A DNA stretch of 64,000 nucleotides. It comes from Dulcicalothrix desertica PCC 7102 (GTDB lineage: Bacteria > Cyanobacteriota > Cyanobacteriia > Cyanobacteriales > Nostocaceae). The first letter of the stretch is position 1. Each line of letters starts with the position of its first letter. The notes below the pieces were generated by a model, which saw only the letters and a list, made by a program, of their open reading frames with translations, made no database searches and was not told the DNA's origin. The translations under genes were made by a program, and so were the position numbers. Below are positions 36,202 through 45,381 of the stretch, in pieces. The stretch is taken from contig NZ_RSCL01000015.1 in the NCBI RefSeq assembly GCF_003991905.1, positions 126,001 through 190,000 on the forward strand. The letters are read 5' to 3'.

Positions 36202-37158
36202 ATGAATATTCAACGTTGGATAGCGCGACGTGAACCAAACTGGCAACGTCTCGACACTTTATTAAAAAAAATCGAAAAATCTGGACTTAAATCACTGCGT
36301 TCAAATGAAATTCGCGAAGTGGCTATTCTTTACCGTACCGTTGCCGCTGATTTAGCGCGCGCTCGTACCCAGCAAGTCAGTAATACGCTTATACAAAGCC
36401 TACAATCAATGACAACGCGCGCTTATAACCAAGTTTATCAAGGTTCGCGTCGGCAAGAATGGCAAGGTATCACCGATTTTTTTCTATGGGGATTTCCTGC
36501 GGTAGTGCAGCAAAGTATAGTTTATATAGCTTTGGCGACTGCTTTGTTTATATTGGGGTGCTTGATTGCTTGGTGGTATGCTTGGCAAGACCCAAGTTTC
36601 ATGTCCCTAATTGTACCCGAACATTTAATTAAAACAGTTAGAGACGAGCGCAAACTTTGGATGGGTTCGATATTAGGCATCGAGCCGCTAGCATCAAGCG
36701 GTATTATGATTAATAATATTATGGTGTCGTTTAAAGCTGTTGCTGGTGGAATTACCGCAGGCGCCTTTACTTTCTACATTCTGTTATTTAATGGTTTATT
36801 AATAGGCGCCGTTGCAACGCTTGTTGGACAAAATAATTTGGCATACCCATTTTGGGCATTTGTCTTTCCTCATGGGTCATTAGAGTTACCAGCGATATTT
36901 TTTGCAGGTGGTGCAGGGTTTTTAATCGCACGGGCAATTCTGTTTCCAGGGAAATATCGGCGCCTGGATGCTCTGAAGTATTATGGAACTCTAGCTTCGC
37001 AATTAGTGTTTGGAATTATACCTATGCTTGTAATAGCAGGCATTATCGAGGGTTTCTTTTCCCCTAACCCAAGTGTGCCTGAACCATTAAAATATCTTGT
37101 TGGGACGGGGCTGTTTATGAGTTTAGTTGTATATTGTAGTAGGCGAGGCAACGGATAG
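36202..37158 (+). CDS. SpoIIM-like (stage II sporulation protein M family, DUF95) membrane protein
   Basis: 318 residues. The soluble N-terminal helical part (EPNWQRLDTLLKKIEKSGLK, LYRTVAADLARARTQQ) and the membrane domain with NNIMVSFKAVAGGITAGAFT and FVFPHGSLELPAIFFAGGAG match the SpoIIM family. In cyanobacteria this has nothing to do with sporulation; such genes travel with MoxR, DUF58, DUF4129 and RDD genes. Here the RDD and membrane genes are divergent just upstream, while MoxR and DUF58 are 25 kb away. Confidence 0.9.
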   Translation: MNIQRWIARREPNWQRLDTLLKKIEKSGLKSLRSNEIREVAILYRTVAADLARARTQQVSNTLIQSLQSMTTRAYNQVYQGSRRQEWQGITDFFLWGFPAVVQQSIVYIALATALFILGCLIAWWYAWQDPSFMSLIVPEHLIKTVRDERKLWMGSILGIEPLASSGIMINNIMVSFKAVAGGITAGAFTFYILLFNGLLIGAVATLVGQNNLAYPFWAFVFPHGSLELPAIFFAGGAGFLIARAILFPGKYRRLDALKYYGTLASQLVFGIIPMLVIAGIIEGFFSPNPSVPEPLKYLVGTGLFMSLVVYCSRRGNG

Positions 37159-37182
37159 AACGGATGTAACGGATGTATTTGT

Positions 37183-37626
37183 ATGTTTGGCTTTAATAAG
37201 AAAAGTATTCGCTTAATTTTGGTTAATTTGTTTGCTGTGGTTGTGATTAGTAGTGCATTGATGGGGTGTACGACGACGAATAGCAACATGCCTCCTACTC
37301 AAGCTGAGAAACCAGTGGAATCTTTACCTAATCAAAGTGAGAGTCAAAATAATAAATTACCCGAAGCTGTAGCAAGTGCTGTTTTAAAAGATGCTTCTAA
37401 ACGTACTGGTAAAGAGAAGAGTGAGTTAAAAATTACTACGTCAGAAGCGCGCACGTGGAATGATGGTTGTTTGGGTTTAAAAGAACCGGGGGTTCTTTGT
37501 ACTCAAGCATTGGTTCCAGGTTGGCAAGTTCAGGTAACTACTAATTATAAAGTACTGCTGTACCACACTAATAAGTCAGGTAGCGTAGTTCGACTGAACA
37601 CAGCAGCCAATGATTCTACCACCTGA
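37183..37626 (+). CDS. Predicted lipoprotein
   Basis: 147 residues. A signal peptide with basic start (FGFNKKSIR), hydrophobic core (LILVNLFAVVVISSA) and lipobox LMGC gives a lipidated Cys near residue 29. The mature part has a Ser/Pro/Gln linker and a conserved small domain: AVLKDASKRTGKEKSELKIT, RTWNDGCLGLKEPGVLCTQA and VPGWQVQVTTNYKVLLYHTN, a pattern I associate with many cyanobacterial periplasmic proteins of unknown function. It follows the SpoIIM-like gene by 24 bp. Confidence 0.8.
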   Translation: MFGFNKKSIRLILVNLFAVVVISSALMGCTTTNSNMPPTQAEKPVESLPNQSESQNNKLPEAVASAVLKDASKRTGKEKSELKITTSEARTWNDGCLGLKEPGVLCTQALVPGWQVQVTTNYKVLLYHTNKSGSVVRLNTAANDSTT

Positions 37627-37921
37627 ACCTAACCCAGCACATATTGCAGACCCTTCAGCTAATGAATGTGAGGAAGGAGAGGTATGTAAAAATTTTAGAG
37701 ACTTTGCTCACGGTTCTTCGCTAGAATCTATAAATAACATCGTTACTAATGGATTGAGTTTAAATGCAGCAAGAAACAATTCTAAAGGAGGGTTAGTTAA
37801 TAGACCTGGTTGTTTCTTCACAATTGAGCTAACTCAAAAAGATGGTATTGTAGTTTCGCAGAAACTCCAACTGGCATATGAGTTCGGTCTAAACCGTGGT
37901 TCACCAACAGCACGGCATTGA
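37610..37921 (+). pseudogene. Probable 5' fragment of an unrecognised gene
   Basis: A 103-residue frame, overlapping the lipoprotein end by 17 bp, encodes NFRDFAHGSSLESINNIVTN, GLSLNAARNNSKGG and PGCFFTIELTQKDGI. The 'HGSSxExxxxIxxxGLS' pattern recalls toxin or ADP-ribosyl-transferase-like folds, but this is weak. The last ~30 residues overlap, on the opposite strand, a LysR fragment, so the original gene seems cut at about 37865. Confidence 0.4.
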
Positions 37922-38075
37922 TATTTGTATTTGGAACAAGCCTTAGATTTATATTAGGCGCCGTTTTTTCTAAGATGGGCAGTAATTTTGGTAACAATAG
38001 TGCTGCTGTGTAGTCTGCCACTGAAAGCGTAAATGTGTGAGTTGCTTTCTCTAGGTCAAACATAGTAGGTGAAAG
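37905..38075 (-). pseudogene. LysR-type regulator fragment
   Basis: The frame reads LSPTMFDLEKATHTFTLSVA, DYTAALLLPKLLPILEKTAP, NINLRLVPN: the beginning of a LysR substrate-binding domain. Both the HTH domain and the rest of the ligand domain are missing. It is a broken copy joined to a transposase fragment. Confidence 0.6.
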
Positions 38076-38089
38076 CGCTTGACGTGTAC

Positions 38090-38299
38090 AGCACATAGAC
38101 GATGATCTGATTGAGTAATAATATACGTCAATAACAATACACTTAATTGCCCGTAACTCAGCCCTTTGTGGTTTCCGTGTAGTGGACTTAATTTTTGGTC
38201 AATAGATTTAGCAACCTCCATCTGTTTGAGCCATTCAACTATTACGGGAATATCATCAATTCTCTCAGAATTAATTTTTACCTCTTCGCTTACCACCAT
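38090..38299 (-). mobile_element. Truncated IS1634-type transposase (DUF4277 N-terminal domain)
   Basis: The start of a transposase is intact: KINSERIDDIPVIVEWLKQM, EVAKSIDQKLSPLHGNHKGL, SYGQLSVLLLTYIITQSDHR, LCAV. This is the DUF4277 domain of IS1634-like elements. After about 70 residues it runs into unrelated sequence, so the element is a remnant and not mobile by itself. Confidence 0.7.
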
Positions 38300-38677
38300 A
38301 CGTACACCATGAACCAGAATATGTCTTACACATTACTGGATTTAGGGCGCCAAGCTTACTGACTGCCTTATTCCTTTCCCCTCAAGGCATTAATTCCTCT
38401 TCGACTCTAAAAATCAGCGAACGCACAGTTTGAGAGTTTTCGGACGATAATTTTACACGCACAATTTTTGTGTGAAATTACATTAACTTTACATTATGTT
38501 ACATAATTTGATTTATTTATGCCAATCCACTTGGGCTAGTCAAATATTAATTTTGTTAACGATTAATTGTGTTCAAACAGTAACTCTTTGTATTACTTCT
38601 TAACAATATATATAATAAGTGAAACTATAATAACAGTTATACTGATAACTGATTTTATTTACTTAGTACTTAATTCT
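38300..38677. other. Gap upstream of the CHAT-TIR gene
   Basis: About 380 bp with no supported gene. The last ~170 bp are very AT-rich and probably hold the CHAT-TIR promoter. A GTG at 38567 in frame with that gene would add 37 hydrophobic residues not typical of CHAT proteins, so I did not use it. Confidence 0.45.
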
Positions 38678-39769
38678 ATGAGTAGTGATACTCAAATTCA
38701 ACAAATTTTGATTCTCACAGCCAATCCAGAAGGTACAAACAAATTACGTCTTGATAAAGAGGTTCGTGAAATTGCAGAAGGCTTGAGGAGGTCTAAAATT
38801 GGACAACAATTTGTGATTGAATGTAGATGGGCAGCAAGTCCGGATGATATTCGGCGAGCTATATTAGATGTCGATCCACAAATCGTCCATTTTAGTGGAC
38901 ACGGTGAAGCAGAAGGGGGGTTAGTATTTGAAGACGTAAGTGGAGAAGCTAAAATTGTAACCCCAGAGGCATTAGCGGGACTTTTTCACTTATTTACTGA
39001 TAAAGTAAGCTGTGTGCTGCTCAATGCTTGCTATTCAGAAAAGCAAGCGAATGCTATTGTTCAGCATATTGACTACGTAATTGGTATGAGACAGCCAATA
39101 GGGGACGCTGCTGCCATTAAATATACAACTGGTTTTTACGATGCTCTTGGCGCCGGACGAACAATAGAAGTAGCACACGGTTTTGGCGTTAATGCCATTC
39201 AGCTAGAAGGAATTTCAGAAGAACAAACTCCAACTATAAAAAAGAAGGTAAATATCAATTTACTTAGTAGTTTACCTACTACAGAAAAAAAGCTTGTAAG
39301 TATGCAACATAATAATAGTATCGAAGTATTCTTCTCATACGCACGTCAAGATGAAAAACTGAGAGATGATTTAGAAAAGCACCTTGGTCTCCTAAAACGC
39401 CAAGGAGTGGTTACAGGTTGGCATGATCGTAGAATTAGTCCAGGAAAAGAACGGAACAAAGAGATAGATACACATCTAAACACAGCTAAAATAATTTTGT
39501 TGCTTGTTAGTTCGTCGTTTATTGCTTCAGATTATTGCTGGGATATTGAAGTCGCACGAGCAATGGAAAGACATGAAGCAAAAGAAGCTTGTGTTATTCC
39601 AATAATTCTAGAACCTGTAGATTGGGAAAGTGCGCCATTTGCCAAGCTACAAGCCCTTCCAAAAAATCTCAAACCAGTAACTAAATGGGGAAAACAACGT
39701 AACGAAGCTTTTACAAGTATTACTCAAGGTATTCGAGAAGCAGTTAAAGAGCTAACTGTACAAAAATGA
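38678..39769 (+). CDS. CHAT (caspase-like) domain fused to a TIR domain
   Basis: 363 residues from the ATG at 38678, where the family start IQQILILTANPEGTNKLRLD begins. Residues ~1-180: CHAT protease domain with catalytic His in IVHFSGHGEAEG (His75) and Cys in CVLLNACYSEKQA (Cys118). Residues ~214-355: TIR domain beginning IEVFFSYARQDEKLRDDLEK, with the probable NADase Glu in SDYCWDIEVARAMERH (Glu291). TIR domains of this type can cleave NAD+ or make signalling nucleotides; CHAT proteases act in bacterial death or defence pathways. Both active sites look intact. A second TIR gene follows 113 bp downstream. Confidence 0.92.
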   Translation: MSSDTQIQQILILTANPEGTNKLRLDKEVREIAEGLRRSKIGQQFVIECRWAASPDDIRRAILDVDPQIVHFSGHGEAEGGLVFEDVSGEAKIVTPEALAGLFHLFTDKVSCVLLNACYSEKQANAIVQHIDYVIGMRQPIGDAAAIKYTTGFYDALGAGRTIEVAHGFGVNAIQLEGISEEQTPTIKKKVNINLLSSLPTTEKKLVSMQHNNSIEVFFSYARQDEKLRDDLEKHLGLLKRQGVVTGWHDRRISPGKERNKEIDTHLNTAKIILLLVSSSFIASDYCWDIEVARAMERHEAKEACVIPIILEPVDWESAPFAKLQALPKNLKPVTKWGKQRNEAFTSITQGIREAVKELTVQK

Positions 39770-39882
39770 ATATATAAAGGAAATGAGAAATAGTAGCAGG
39801 AACTAAAATTACCAGTTTTTGCGAAATGTAAGTAATTATACGTGAAGTTTTAACTCATTGTCGTCATAACATATTGAAATCC

Positions 39883-40959
39883 ATGCCATCTACAAAAGCA
39901 ATCAACCTTTTATACTGCTGTTCTGATTCACAGCGAGATGAAGACTTGCGGAAAGGATTAGAAAAGCATCTTAGACTTATGAATCGTCAGGGAGTGATTA
40001 ATACTTGGGATAAAGGAATGATTAGCGCTGGGAAAGAGTGGGAAAATGAAATTGATACGCGCCTAAATACAGCAAATATTATTTTACTTTTAATTAGTTC
40101 AGACTTAATATATTCTGATTATCACTGGGAAGTTTTAGTCAAGCGCGCGATGGAAAGGCATAAGGCTCGCGAGGCTCGCGTTATTGTAGTTTTGTTAAGT
40201 ACATACGATAATTGGAAGTCTGAATTTAGTAATGTCAAAGTTCTGCCTGATGAAGAAAAACCTGTAACAAGGTGGAGAAATTACGATCATGCTTTTGAAA
40301 ATATTGCTAAAGGTGTACGAGAAGAAGTCAATCAATATATAAACACTCCCTTCGTAATCAAATCTCTCCAGCTACTTAGCAAGCGTGCAGCTAATGCTTT
40401 TTCATCCTTGAAATCTCAAATAATATCATTAACATCTTCCTCTCCATCTAACTTATCAAAGCCTCGTCAGCAAGGTAAAGCCTTGGTAAGTTTCGCAAAA
40501 CCTATTAGTATAATTTTTTTAGGCGTGGGCGCGTTAACATTAGTTGCAAAAAATAGTGACATTTTCAGTGCTTCGCCAGACTCAAAACCCAGTTCTAATT
40601 TAGTATCAGCGAAAGAAGCCACTTCGACTGGGTGGATTTGGTTAGGTATGGTTAAGGATTCTTCTAACAGTTTGTCTGTAGGGGAGCAACTATTCCAAAC
40701 TTCAAACCCTGAGTCTAAGGTACTTCCTAGTATCAATCCTCCTGTTGTTCCATCACCAGGAAAATTAGTAACTGTTAAGTATCCAGTGAATTTAAAAAAA
40801 AATAAGTCTTTGTCTGGACAACCACTTGATGTACTTAAACCAGGAGAAAAGTTAGTCGTGTTAAAAGTAGAACGCTTGGCAAATGCAACTAATAGTCTTC
40901 CATATATTAAACTTCGGGCACAAGTACGTAAATGCAACGACACTTGTAATCCAAAATAG
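39883..40959 (+). CDS. TIR domain protein with a transmembrane anchor and C-terminal extracytoplasmic domain
   Basis: About 358 residues from the ATG at 39883 (a TTG nine bases earlier is possible). The N-terminal TIR domain (~1-150) parallels that of the previous gene: DEDLRKGLEKHLRLMNRQGV, LNTANIILLLISSDLIYSDY, HWEVLVKRAMERH. The probable catalytic Glu is kept, but the first strand is diverged (NLLYCCSDSQ). A single membrane helix (ALVSFAKPISIIFLGVGALT, ~201-223) is followed by a ~130-residue domain with an SH3-like look (LDVLKPGEKLVVLKVERLAN). A cytoplasmic TIR tied to an outside sensor is one reading. About 100 bp of this gene are duplicated at 47985-48085. Confidence 0.87.
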   Translation: MPSTKAINLLYCCSDSQRDEDLRKGLEKHLRLMNRQGVINTWDKGMISAGKEWENEIDTRLNTANIILLLISSDLIYSDYHWEVLVKRAMERHKAREARVIVVLLSTYDNWKSEFSNVKVLPDEEKPVTRWRNYDHAFENIAKGVREEVNQYINTPFVIKSLQLLSKRAANAFSSLKSQIISLTSSSPSNLSKPRQQGKALVSFAKPISIIFLGVGALTLVAKNSDIFSASPDSKPSSNLVSAKEATSTGWIWLGMVKDSSNSLSVGEQLFQTSNPESKVLPSINPPVVPSPGKLVTVKYPVNLKKNKSLSGQPLDVLKPGEKLVVLKVERLANATNSLPYIKLRAQVRKCNDTCNPK

Positions 40960-41027
40960 TAAATACTCTCAGAGCAAAAGCTAATCTTTGCTACTTAAAT
41001 TATAATTAGTATTAGTTATTATGCTTA

Positions 41028-41196
41028 AGAGGTTGTTTGAAAAGTCAAATAAGGTATAAATTGTCCCAAGCGAGTGGAGCTATAAGGAACGTAATGCGAA
41101 GCATTTGCCGCAGGCTAGAATCTAGGGTTTAAAACTATATACTGAGATGCTTCTACCTGGGTCATGACATTCACAGATACTTTTCAAACATCCTCT
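41028..41196. mobile_element. 169-bp MITE, copy 1
   Basis: Terminal inverted repeats AGAGGTTGTTTGAAAAGT and ACTTTTCAAACATCCTCT enclose a body containing TAAATTGTCCCAAGCGAGTG and GCTATAAGGAACGTAATGCG. A second copy of identical length lies 334 bp downstream. Non-coding, so a non-autonomous element. Confidence 0.8.
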
Positions 41197-41361
41197 AACA
41201 AAGTAGTTGGAAATCCAGTACCGAACTTGTTTTAAAAGTGTCTTTTCATATCATTATGAAAGCAGTAAATCATCTAAGTATCTAGATTCATCGCTATGTT
41301 CAGAATGACAATTTATGCATTTTCTAACTTTTAAAATATCATTTTTTTTTAAATAAGTCTT

Positions 41362-41530
41362 AGAGGATGTTTGAAAAGTCAAACAATGTATAAATTGTCC
41401 CAAGCGAGTGGAGCTATAAGGAACGTAATGCGGAGCATTTGCCGCAGGCTAGAATCTAGGTTTTACACCTATACTGAGATGCTTCACTGCGGGACTCATG
41501 ACACGAAACGACACTTTTCAAACAACCTCT
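41362..41530. mobile_element. 169-bp MITE, copy 2
   Basis: Terminal repeats AGAGGATGTTTGAAAAGT and ACTTTTCAAACAACCTCT, with a body nearly identical to 41028-41196 in the same orientation. A short frame across it is not a gene. Between the copies is ~165 bp of AT-rich DNA. The rest of the 40960-41702 gap holds no other feature I can see. Confidence 0.8.
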
Positions 41531-41702
41531 TAACCCTTATTAATCAAAAAAATTATATAGTCATTCTCTACATTCACATAAGTAGGTGGGCATAAATATT
41601 TATCGTTGAAACAAGCTAGGACGCAGAAGTTAGAAGGTAAGAGCAAGGAGGCTTTGGAGCAACTTTACTTTTCGTTACATACTTCCATTTTTTTGCGCCT
41701 TC

Positions 41703-42350
41703 CTACTTAGCTTCAGTGTGTACGACTTCGTATAGTGACATTTGAAACTCATTATTTGCTAGCGCGCGCATTTGTTTTAATGGTTCAGCCATTGGTGGGT
41801 TTGCGTTCATTTTGGCGTATTCTTCTTGAGATGTCCATAAGCCGTAGTTTATCGCACGGGCGCCATCTAGTGAACGATGGAAGTGAGTGGTTGGCATTGC
41901 GGGTAAACCTGAAATTTGTCGAATTGCTTCTGCGGTTGCTTCTAAAAATTTAGGTTGGTCGGCAGGATTTTTTAGTTTAAATATACCAAAGTTGATAAAT
42001 TGACCAATACCCGCCTTAATTTGCATTTTACTATCGGCTGGTTCACTCATAAAAATTTCGTATAGGTGAGAATCCGGCGCCAAAAAGCCTGTTATTTGTG
42101 TAGCTAAAGCAATATTTATGTTACTTATATATGTGTCATAGTCAGCTTGAGTTTGCCATTGCACATAGTTAACAACGCGCAAACCATCGAAACTGCGATG
42201 AATTGCACTAGCTATATATCCGGGTTGCTGTTTGAGAATGTTTTGAGTGTAAGTTATCAAGCTATCTACTAGCATCCATTGTTGTTCTGGTTGAGTTACA
42301 AAAATATCCAACTCTGCCAAAACTGAATTGTCCTTAAATACTGTAAGCAT
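41703..42350 (-). CDS. Tandem antibiotic-biosynthesis-monooxygenase (ABM) domain protein
   Basis: 215 residues with two ABM-type ferredoxin-like domains. Domain 1 (~10-100): AELDIFVTQPEQQWMLVDSL, GYIASAIHRSFDGLRVVNYV, QWQTQADYDTYI. Domain 2 (~115-210): FINFGIFKLKNPADQPKFLE, THFHRSLDGARAINYGLW and SQEEYAKM. The shared HRS(F/L)DGxRxxNYxxW motif shows internal duplication. Such proteins are heme-degrading or quinone-forming oxygenases or simple stress proteins. It is divergent from, or independent of, the AraC gene upstream (109 bp). Confidence 0.88.
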   Translation of the reverse strand: MLTVFKDNSVLAELDIFVTQPEQQWMLVDSLITYTQNILKQQPGYIASAIHRSFDGLRVVNYVQWQTQADYDTYISNINIALATQITGFLAPDSHLYEIFMSEPADSKMQIKAGIGQFINFGIFKLKNPADQPKFLEATAEAIRQISGLPAMPTTHFHRSLDGARAINYGLWTSQEEYAKMNANPPMAEPLKQMRALANNEFQMSLYEVVHTEAK

Positions 42351-42458
42351 ACAGGCGCCCTAATATTGTTGTTCATTGAAAAGTTTTATATAAAGCTTAA
42401 CTATACAGAGTGTTGTAACTGCCGTATAGCCGTTTCTTGCATTTTTATGCGATTATTG

Positions 42459-43268
42459 CTAATTTTTGAAGAATTCTTTTGGAGTCATGCCTGTAAAACG
42501 CTTGAAATGTCTACCAAATTGACTTTGACTTGTAAAACCAACTAGTACTGCTATATCTGTGATACTTCCCTGCCTAAGCATCATTAATTGCTTCGCGCGC
42601 TCAATACGGCATTTAATTAAATATTGATAGGGAGAGTAACCTGTAGATTGTTTAAATAATCGAACGAAATAATATTGGCTGATTCCAACATATGCAGCAA
42701 TATCTTCTAAAGATATATCTTCAGATAGATGAGATTGTATATAATCTATTGATTTTTGCAATTTATGGCTAGGCAAACCACCAGAATAATTAGAAATTTC
42801 GTGTTTTTTAGATGAGTAACGATGTAATATGTGAACAACTAGTGCATTCATCATTGACTCAGCGTAAAGACGATTGCATAATCCGTCTGTTTCTATCTGT
42901 GATTTTAGTGCTAAACCTATATTTTGAATTAAAGGGTCACGAAGTTTAAGTTGTGGTGTAATATGACACTTGGAATCGGTAAATTGCTGTGTTATTGCAC
43001 TGAAAAACTTTGATTCAAAACGAAGTAGTAGAAACTCTGCATCAGTATCCCAAGATAACTTACGACGTAGGTAAGGAGGCGAAATCATTATATCGCCTTC
43101 TATTAAATAATCACTGCTACGGCGCCCGTCTATTTTTCGTTGTATTGTTATTGGTTGTCCAAGATGAATGCTTAGTAAATAGCTTGGAAGACAACATTCA
43201 GAGGCGCCGTTAGCTGGTTGGTAATGATGTTCTATTTTGAGAATATCTGAAATTATATTTTGGTTCAT
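42459..43268 (-). CDS. AraC family transcriptional regulator
   Basis: 269 residues. The C-terminal ~100 residues carry the two AraC helix-turn-helix units: ISLEDIAAYVGISQYYFVRL and SITDIAVLVGFTSQSQFGRH, then FKRFTGMTPKEFFKN. The N-terminal part is a cupin-like effector domain without a recognised ligand. It is divergently transcribed from the methyltransferase gene at 43328 with a 59-bp shared promoter region (TATAAT near 43305) and precedes the ABM gene on the same strand, so it may control either. Confidence 0.9.
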   Translation of the reverse strand: MNQNIISDILKIEHHYQPANGASECCLPSYLLSIHLGQPITIQRKIDGRRSSDYLIEGDIMISPPYLRRKLSWDTDAEFLLLRFESKFFSAITQQFTDSKCHITPQLKLRDPLIQNIGLALKSQIETDGLCNRLYAESMMNALVVHILHRYSSKKHEISNYSGGLPSHKLQKSIDYIQSHLSEDISLEDIAAYVGISQYYFVRLFKQSTGYSPYQYLIKCRIERAKQLMMLRQGSITDIAVLVGFTSQSQFGRHFKRFTGMTPKEFFKN

Positions 43269-43327
43269 GCACCTTCAATTTAACCAGGTTAGGTATTATC
43301 ATTATATAATGTCAGTAATTCCGTATT

Positions 43328-44023
43328 ATGAACATTGAACCACTCAGCGATACTAAAATCATTGATTCATGGTACAAAAACGCTTTACCTTGGACAAATG
43401 CAGTACGTTCTGGTGAAATTGAAAGTCGCAATTTAGTTACAAATCAAGCAATAATTGATACATTTATGAGTTATTCACCGCAGTCTGTACTTGACTTAGG
43501 TTGTGGGGAAGGGTGGTTGACTCGTGAGCTTGCAGTGCAAGGAATGCATGTTATTGGAGTGGATGTAGTTCCTGAATTGATTGAGAAAGCACAACAAGCT
43601 GGAGGAGATTTTTTTAATGTATCTTATGAGGAAATACAACAAGGTAAACTAAGTATTTCTGTTGACGCTATTGTTTGTAATTTTTCGCTGTTTGGCAAAG
43701 AATCTGTAGAAGGGTTATTTACAACAATTACTACACTTTTAAATCCTAATGGTTTATTTATTGTTCAAACGCTTCATCCTTTGGTTGCTTGTGGTGATTT
43801 TTCATACCAAGATGGCTGGAGAGAAGGTTCTTGGGCAGGATTTAATGATGATTTTACCGACCCGGCGCCGTGGTATTTTAGAACTTTAGAGAGTTGGGTA
43901 AAGCTATTTAATGATAATGGGTTGCGGTTAATTGAAGTGCGTGAACCTGTCCATCCAAAAACACAAAAGCCTGCTTCAATAATTTTTATAAGCTGTAACA
44001 TAGGTGTCTTGCCTGGTTTATAG
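43328..44023 (+). CDS. Class I SAM-dependent methyltransferase
   Basis: 231 residues. The SAM-binding motif VLDLGCGEGWLTRELAVQGM lies at ~58-77, followed by VIGVDVVPELIEKAQQAGG and the post-motif VDAIVCNFSLFGKES. The domain is complete and resembles UbiG/Methyltransf_11 types acting on small molecules; the substrate is unknown. The 5' end of a near copy of this gene survives as a pseudogene at 57868-58110. Confidence 0.9.
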   Translation: MNIEPLSDTKIIDSWYKNALPWTNAVRSGEIESRNLVTNQAIIDTFMSYSPQSVLDLGCGEGWLTRELAVQGMHVIGVDVVPELIEKAQQAGGDFFNVSYEEIQQGKLSISVDAIVCNFSLFGKESVEGLFTTITTLLNPNGLFIVQTLHPLVACGDFSYQDGWREGSWAGFNDDFTDPAPWYFRTLESWVKLFNDNGLRLIEVREPVHPKTQKPASIIFISCNIGVLPGL

Positions 44024-44106
44024 CATAGTTGGAATACATATAGAGACACTCCAAATCGAAGCATCTCTCAAAAATAGCTTGCGTATTACTATAAGATTAG
44101 GAGCTA

Positions 44107-44997
44107 TTAAATTAACTGTCGCAACTCATCCAAAGTTTGCGCGTTTTTAATTGCGTCTCTAATTGTTTTCAGTTTATTTAAGTCAGCAATTTGAGAAACA
44201 GGTTCCATCAACTCTAAACCTTCGGCGCCGAATTTTAAATCAAGCCCCAATTCTATCGCCGAAATAATTCCTCGTTGCTCACCTCGTTGTTCACCGATCA
44301 CCTTCCCTCTTTCCTCACCTCGTTGCTCACCTCTTTCCTCGCATTCTTTGCCAAATTGTTGATACCAAGGAGACTCTTGTAGTATTGCCATATCCCATCC
44401 CATTATACTTTGAACTATCGCATTGTCTAATACAAATGTAGCAAAGAAACCCAAAACAGTTTCAAGTTCACTTAACTTTTCATCTGCACGCATGACTCGC
44501 AATGCTTGTTGGATTGTTTCTTCGTTGTCTCCATTTTTGAGAATAGGCGCAAACGGTATTAAAGAAGAGACTTTTTGGAAAGCTAACTGTACGTCTACTT
44601 CCCACAGATTAATGACTCGGTAGTCTTGACGCGCGACTAAACCCATGAACTTCGATTTGAATCTGGTAGGTATTGGGGTATCACTGTCTTTAATAAAATT
44701 GATTAGAACTGGATAAACTGGTAAGTCGTACTTCTCCTCTGCTAAACCTGTATATGCACGCACCCGTTTAGGCATCTTAGTTTTGTAACGCAACTGCAAT
44801 TCATTCAAAATCAAGAAATTACCATGCTGTGGGCTGTTAACTTTAATCAGAATGTCACTATCACGGCTTACAAATTGGAACTCTGAGTTGACTATTTCTT
44901 GAACTGTTATATTGGAACTACCAGTAATCCATTGTGCCCATTGAACTGGTTCAAGACCAATAATGCGCTTGGAACTGATATCAGCTGATTGTGTCAT
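44107..44997 (-). CDS. Rpn/PD-(D/E)XK-type nuclease family protein (transposase-like)
   Basis: 296 residues. The nuclease core is visible as FVSRDSDILIKVNSPQHGNF followed by LNELQLRYKTKMPKRVRAYT (Asp, then ExQ, with the MPxRxRAY motif of this cyanobacterial family). A middle helical part (TVLGFFATFVLDNAIVQSIM) leads to a low-complexity hinge of GEQRGEERGK-type repeats and a short C-terminal helix pair. Such proteins are multicopy in cyanobacteria and linked to recombination or transposition. Complete and apparently intact. Confidence 0.82.
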   Translation of the reverse strand: MTQSADISSKRIIGLEPVQWAQWITGSSNITVQEIVNSEFQFVSRDSDILIKVNSPQHGNFLILNELQLRYKTKMPKRVRAYTGLAEEKYDLPVYPVLINFIKDSDTPIPTRFKSKFMGLVARQDYRVINLWEVDVQLAFQKVSSLIPFAPILKNGDNEETIQQALRVMRADEKLSELETVLGFFATFVLDNAIVQSIMGWDMAILQESPWYQQFGKECEERGEQRGEERGKVIGEQRGEQRGIISAIELGLDLKFGAEGLELMEPVSQIADLNKLKTIRDAIKNAQTLDELRQLI

Positions 44998-45311
44998 TTC
45001 TGGTTACGCCTTACCCTGTATAAAAATAGACAATTAATCAAATAAGATTGATTGGTGAATAATATAATACTCTTATTTGAATATAAGTTAATTATTTAAA
45101 CAAAAATAATGATAACTTTTATATAATCATTCTCGTTTAAATAAAAATGTATTATTTCCTTTAATTGTAAGGGTTTGATTAATATGCTATTATTTTTATT
45201 ATCAAAATCATGTCTTTTTATATACATTAAAAGATTTGATTACACTTACATGCTCAGAGATGCACACTTGGAGCAGTGCCTACTCCACTTTTATGAATAA
45301 TAAAGAGAAAA

Positions 45312-45381
45312 TAGGTGGTGCGTTACTGCACTGGAATTTGTTGTTTAATTTGCGGTTATTGTTTGCAGTAACGCATCCTAC
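45312..45381. repeat. Small inverted-repeat element
   Basis: TGCGTTACTGCA (45319-45330) and TGCAGTAACGCA (45364-45375) are perfect inverted repeats. The outer TAGG(TGG) / (T)CCTA bases extend the symmetry. The rest of the gap 44998-45518 is AT-rich with no gene I can support. Confidence 0.6.

Noticed and set aside
41371-41595. 74-residue plus-strand frame
   Set aside because: Falls almost wholly inside a 169-bp MITE copy; the parallel frame in copy 1 is not maintained.
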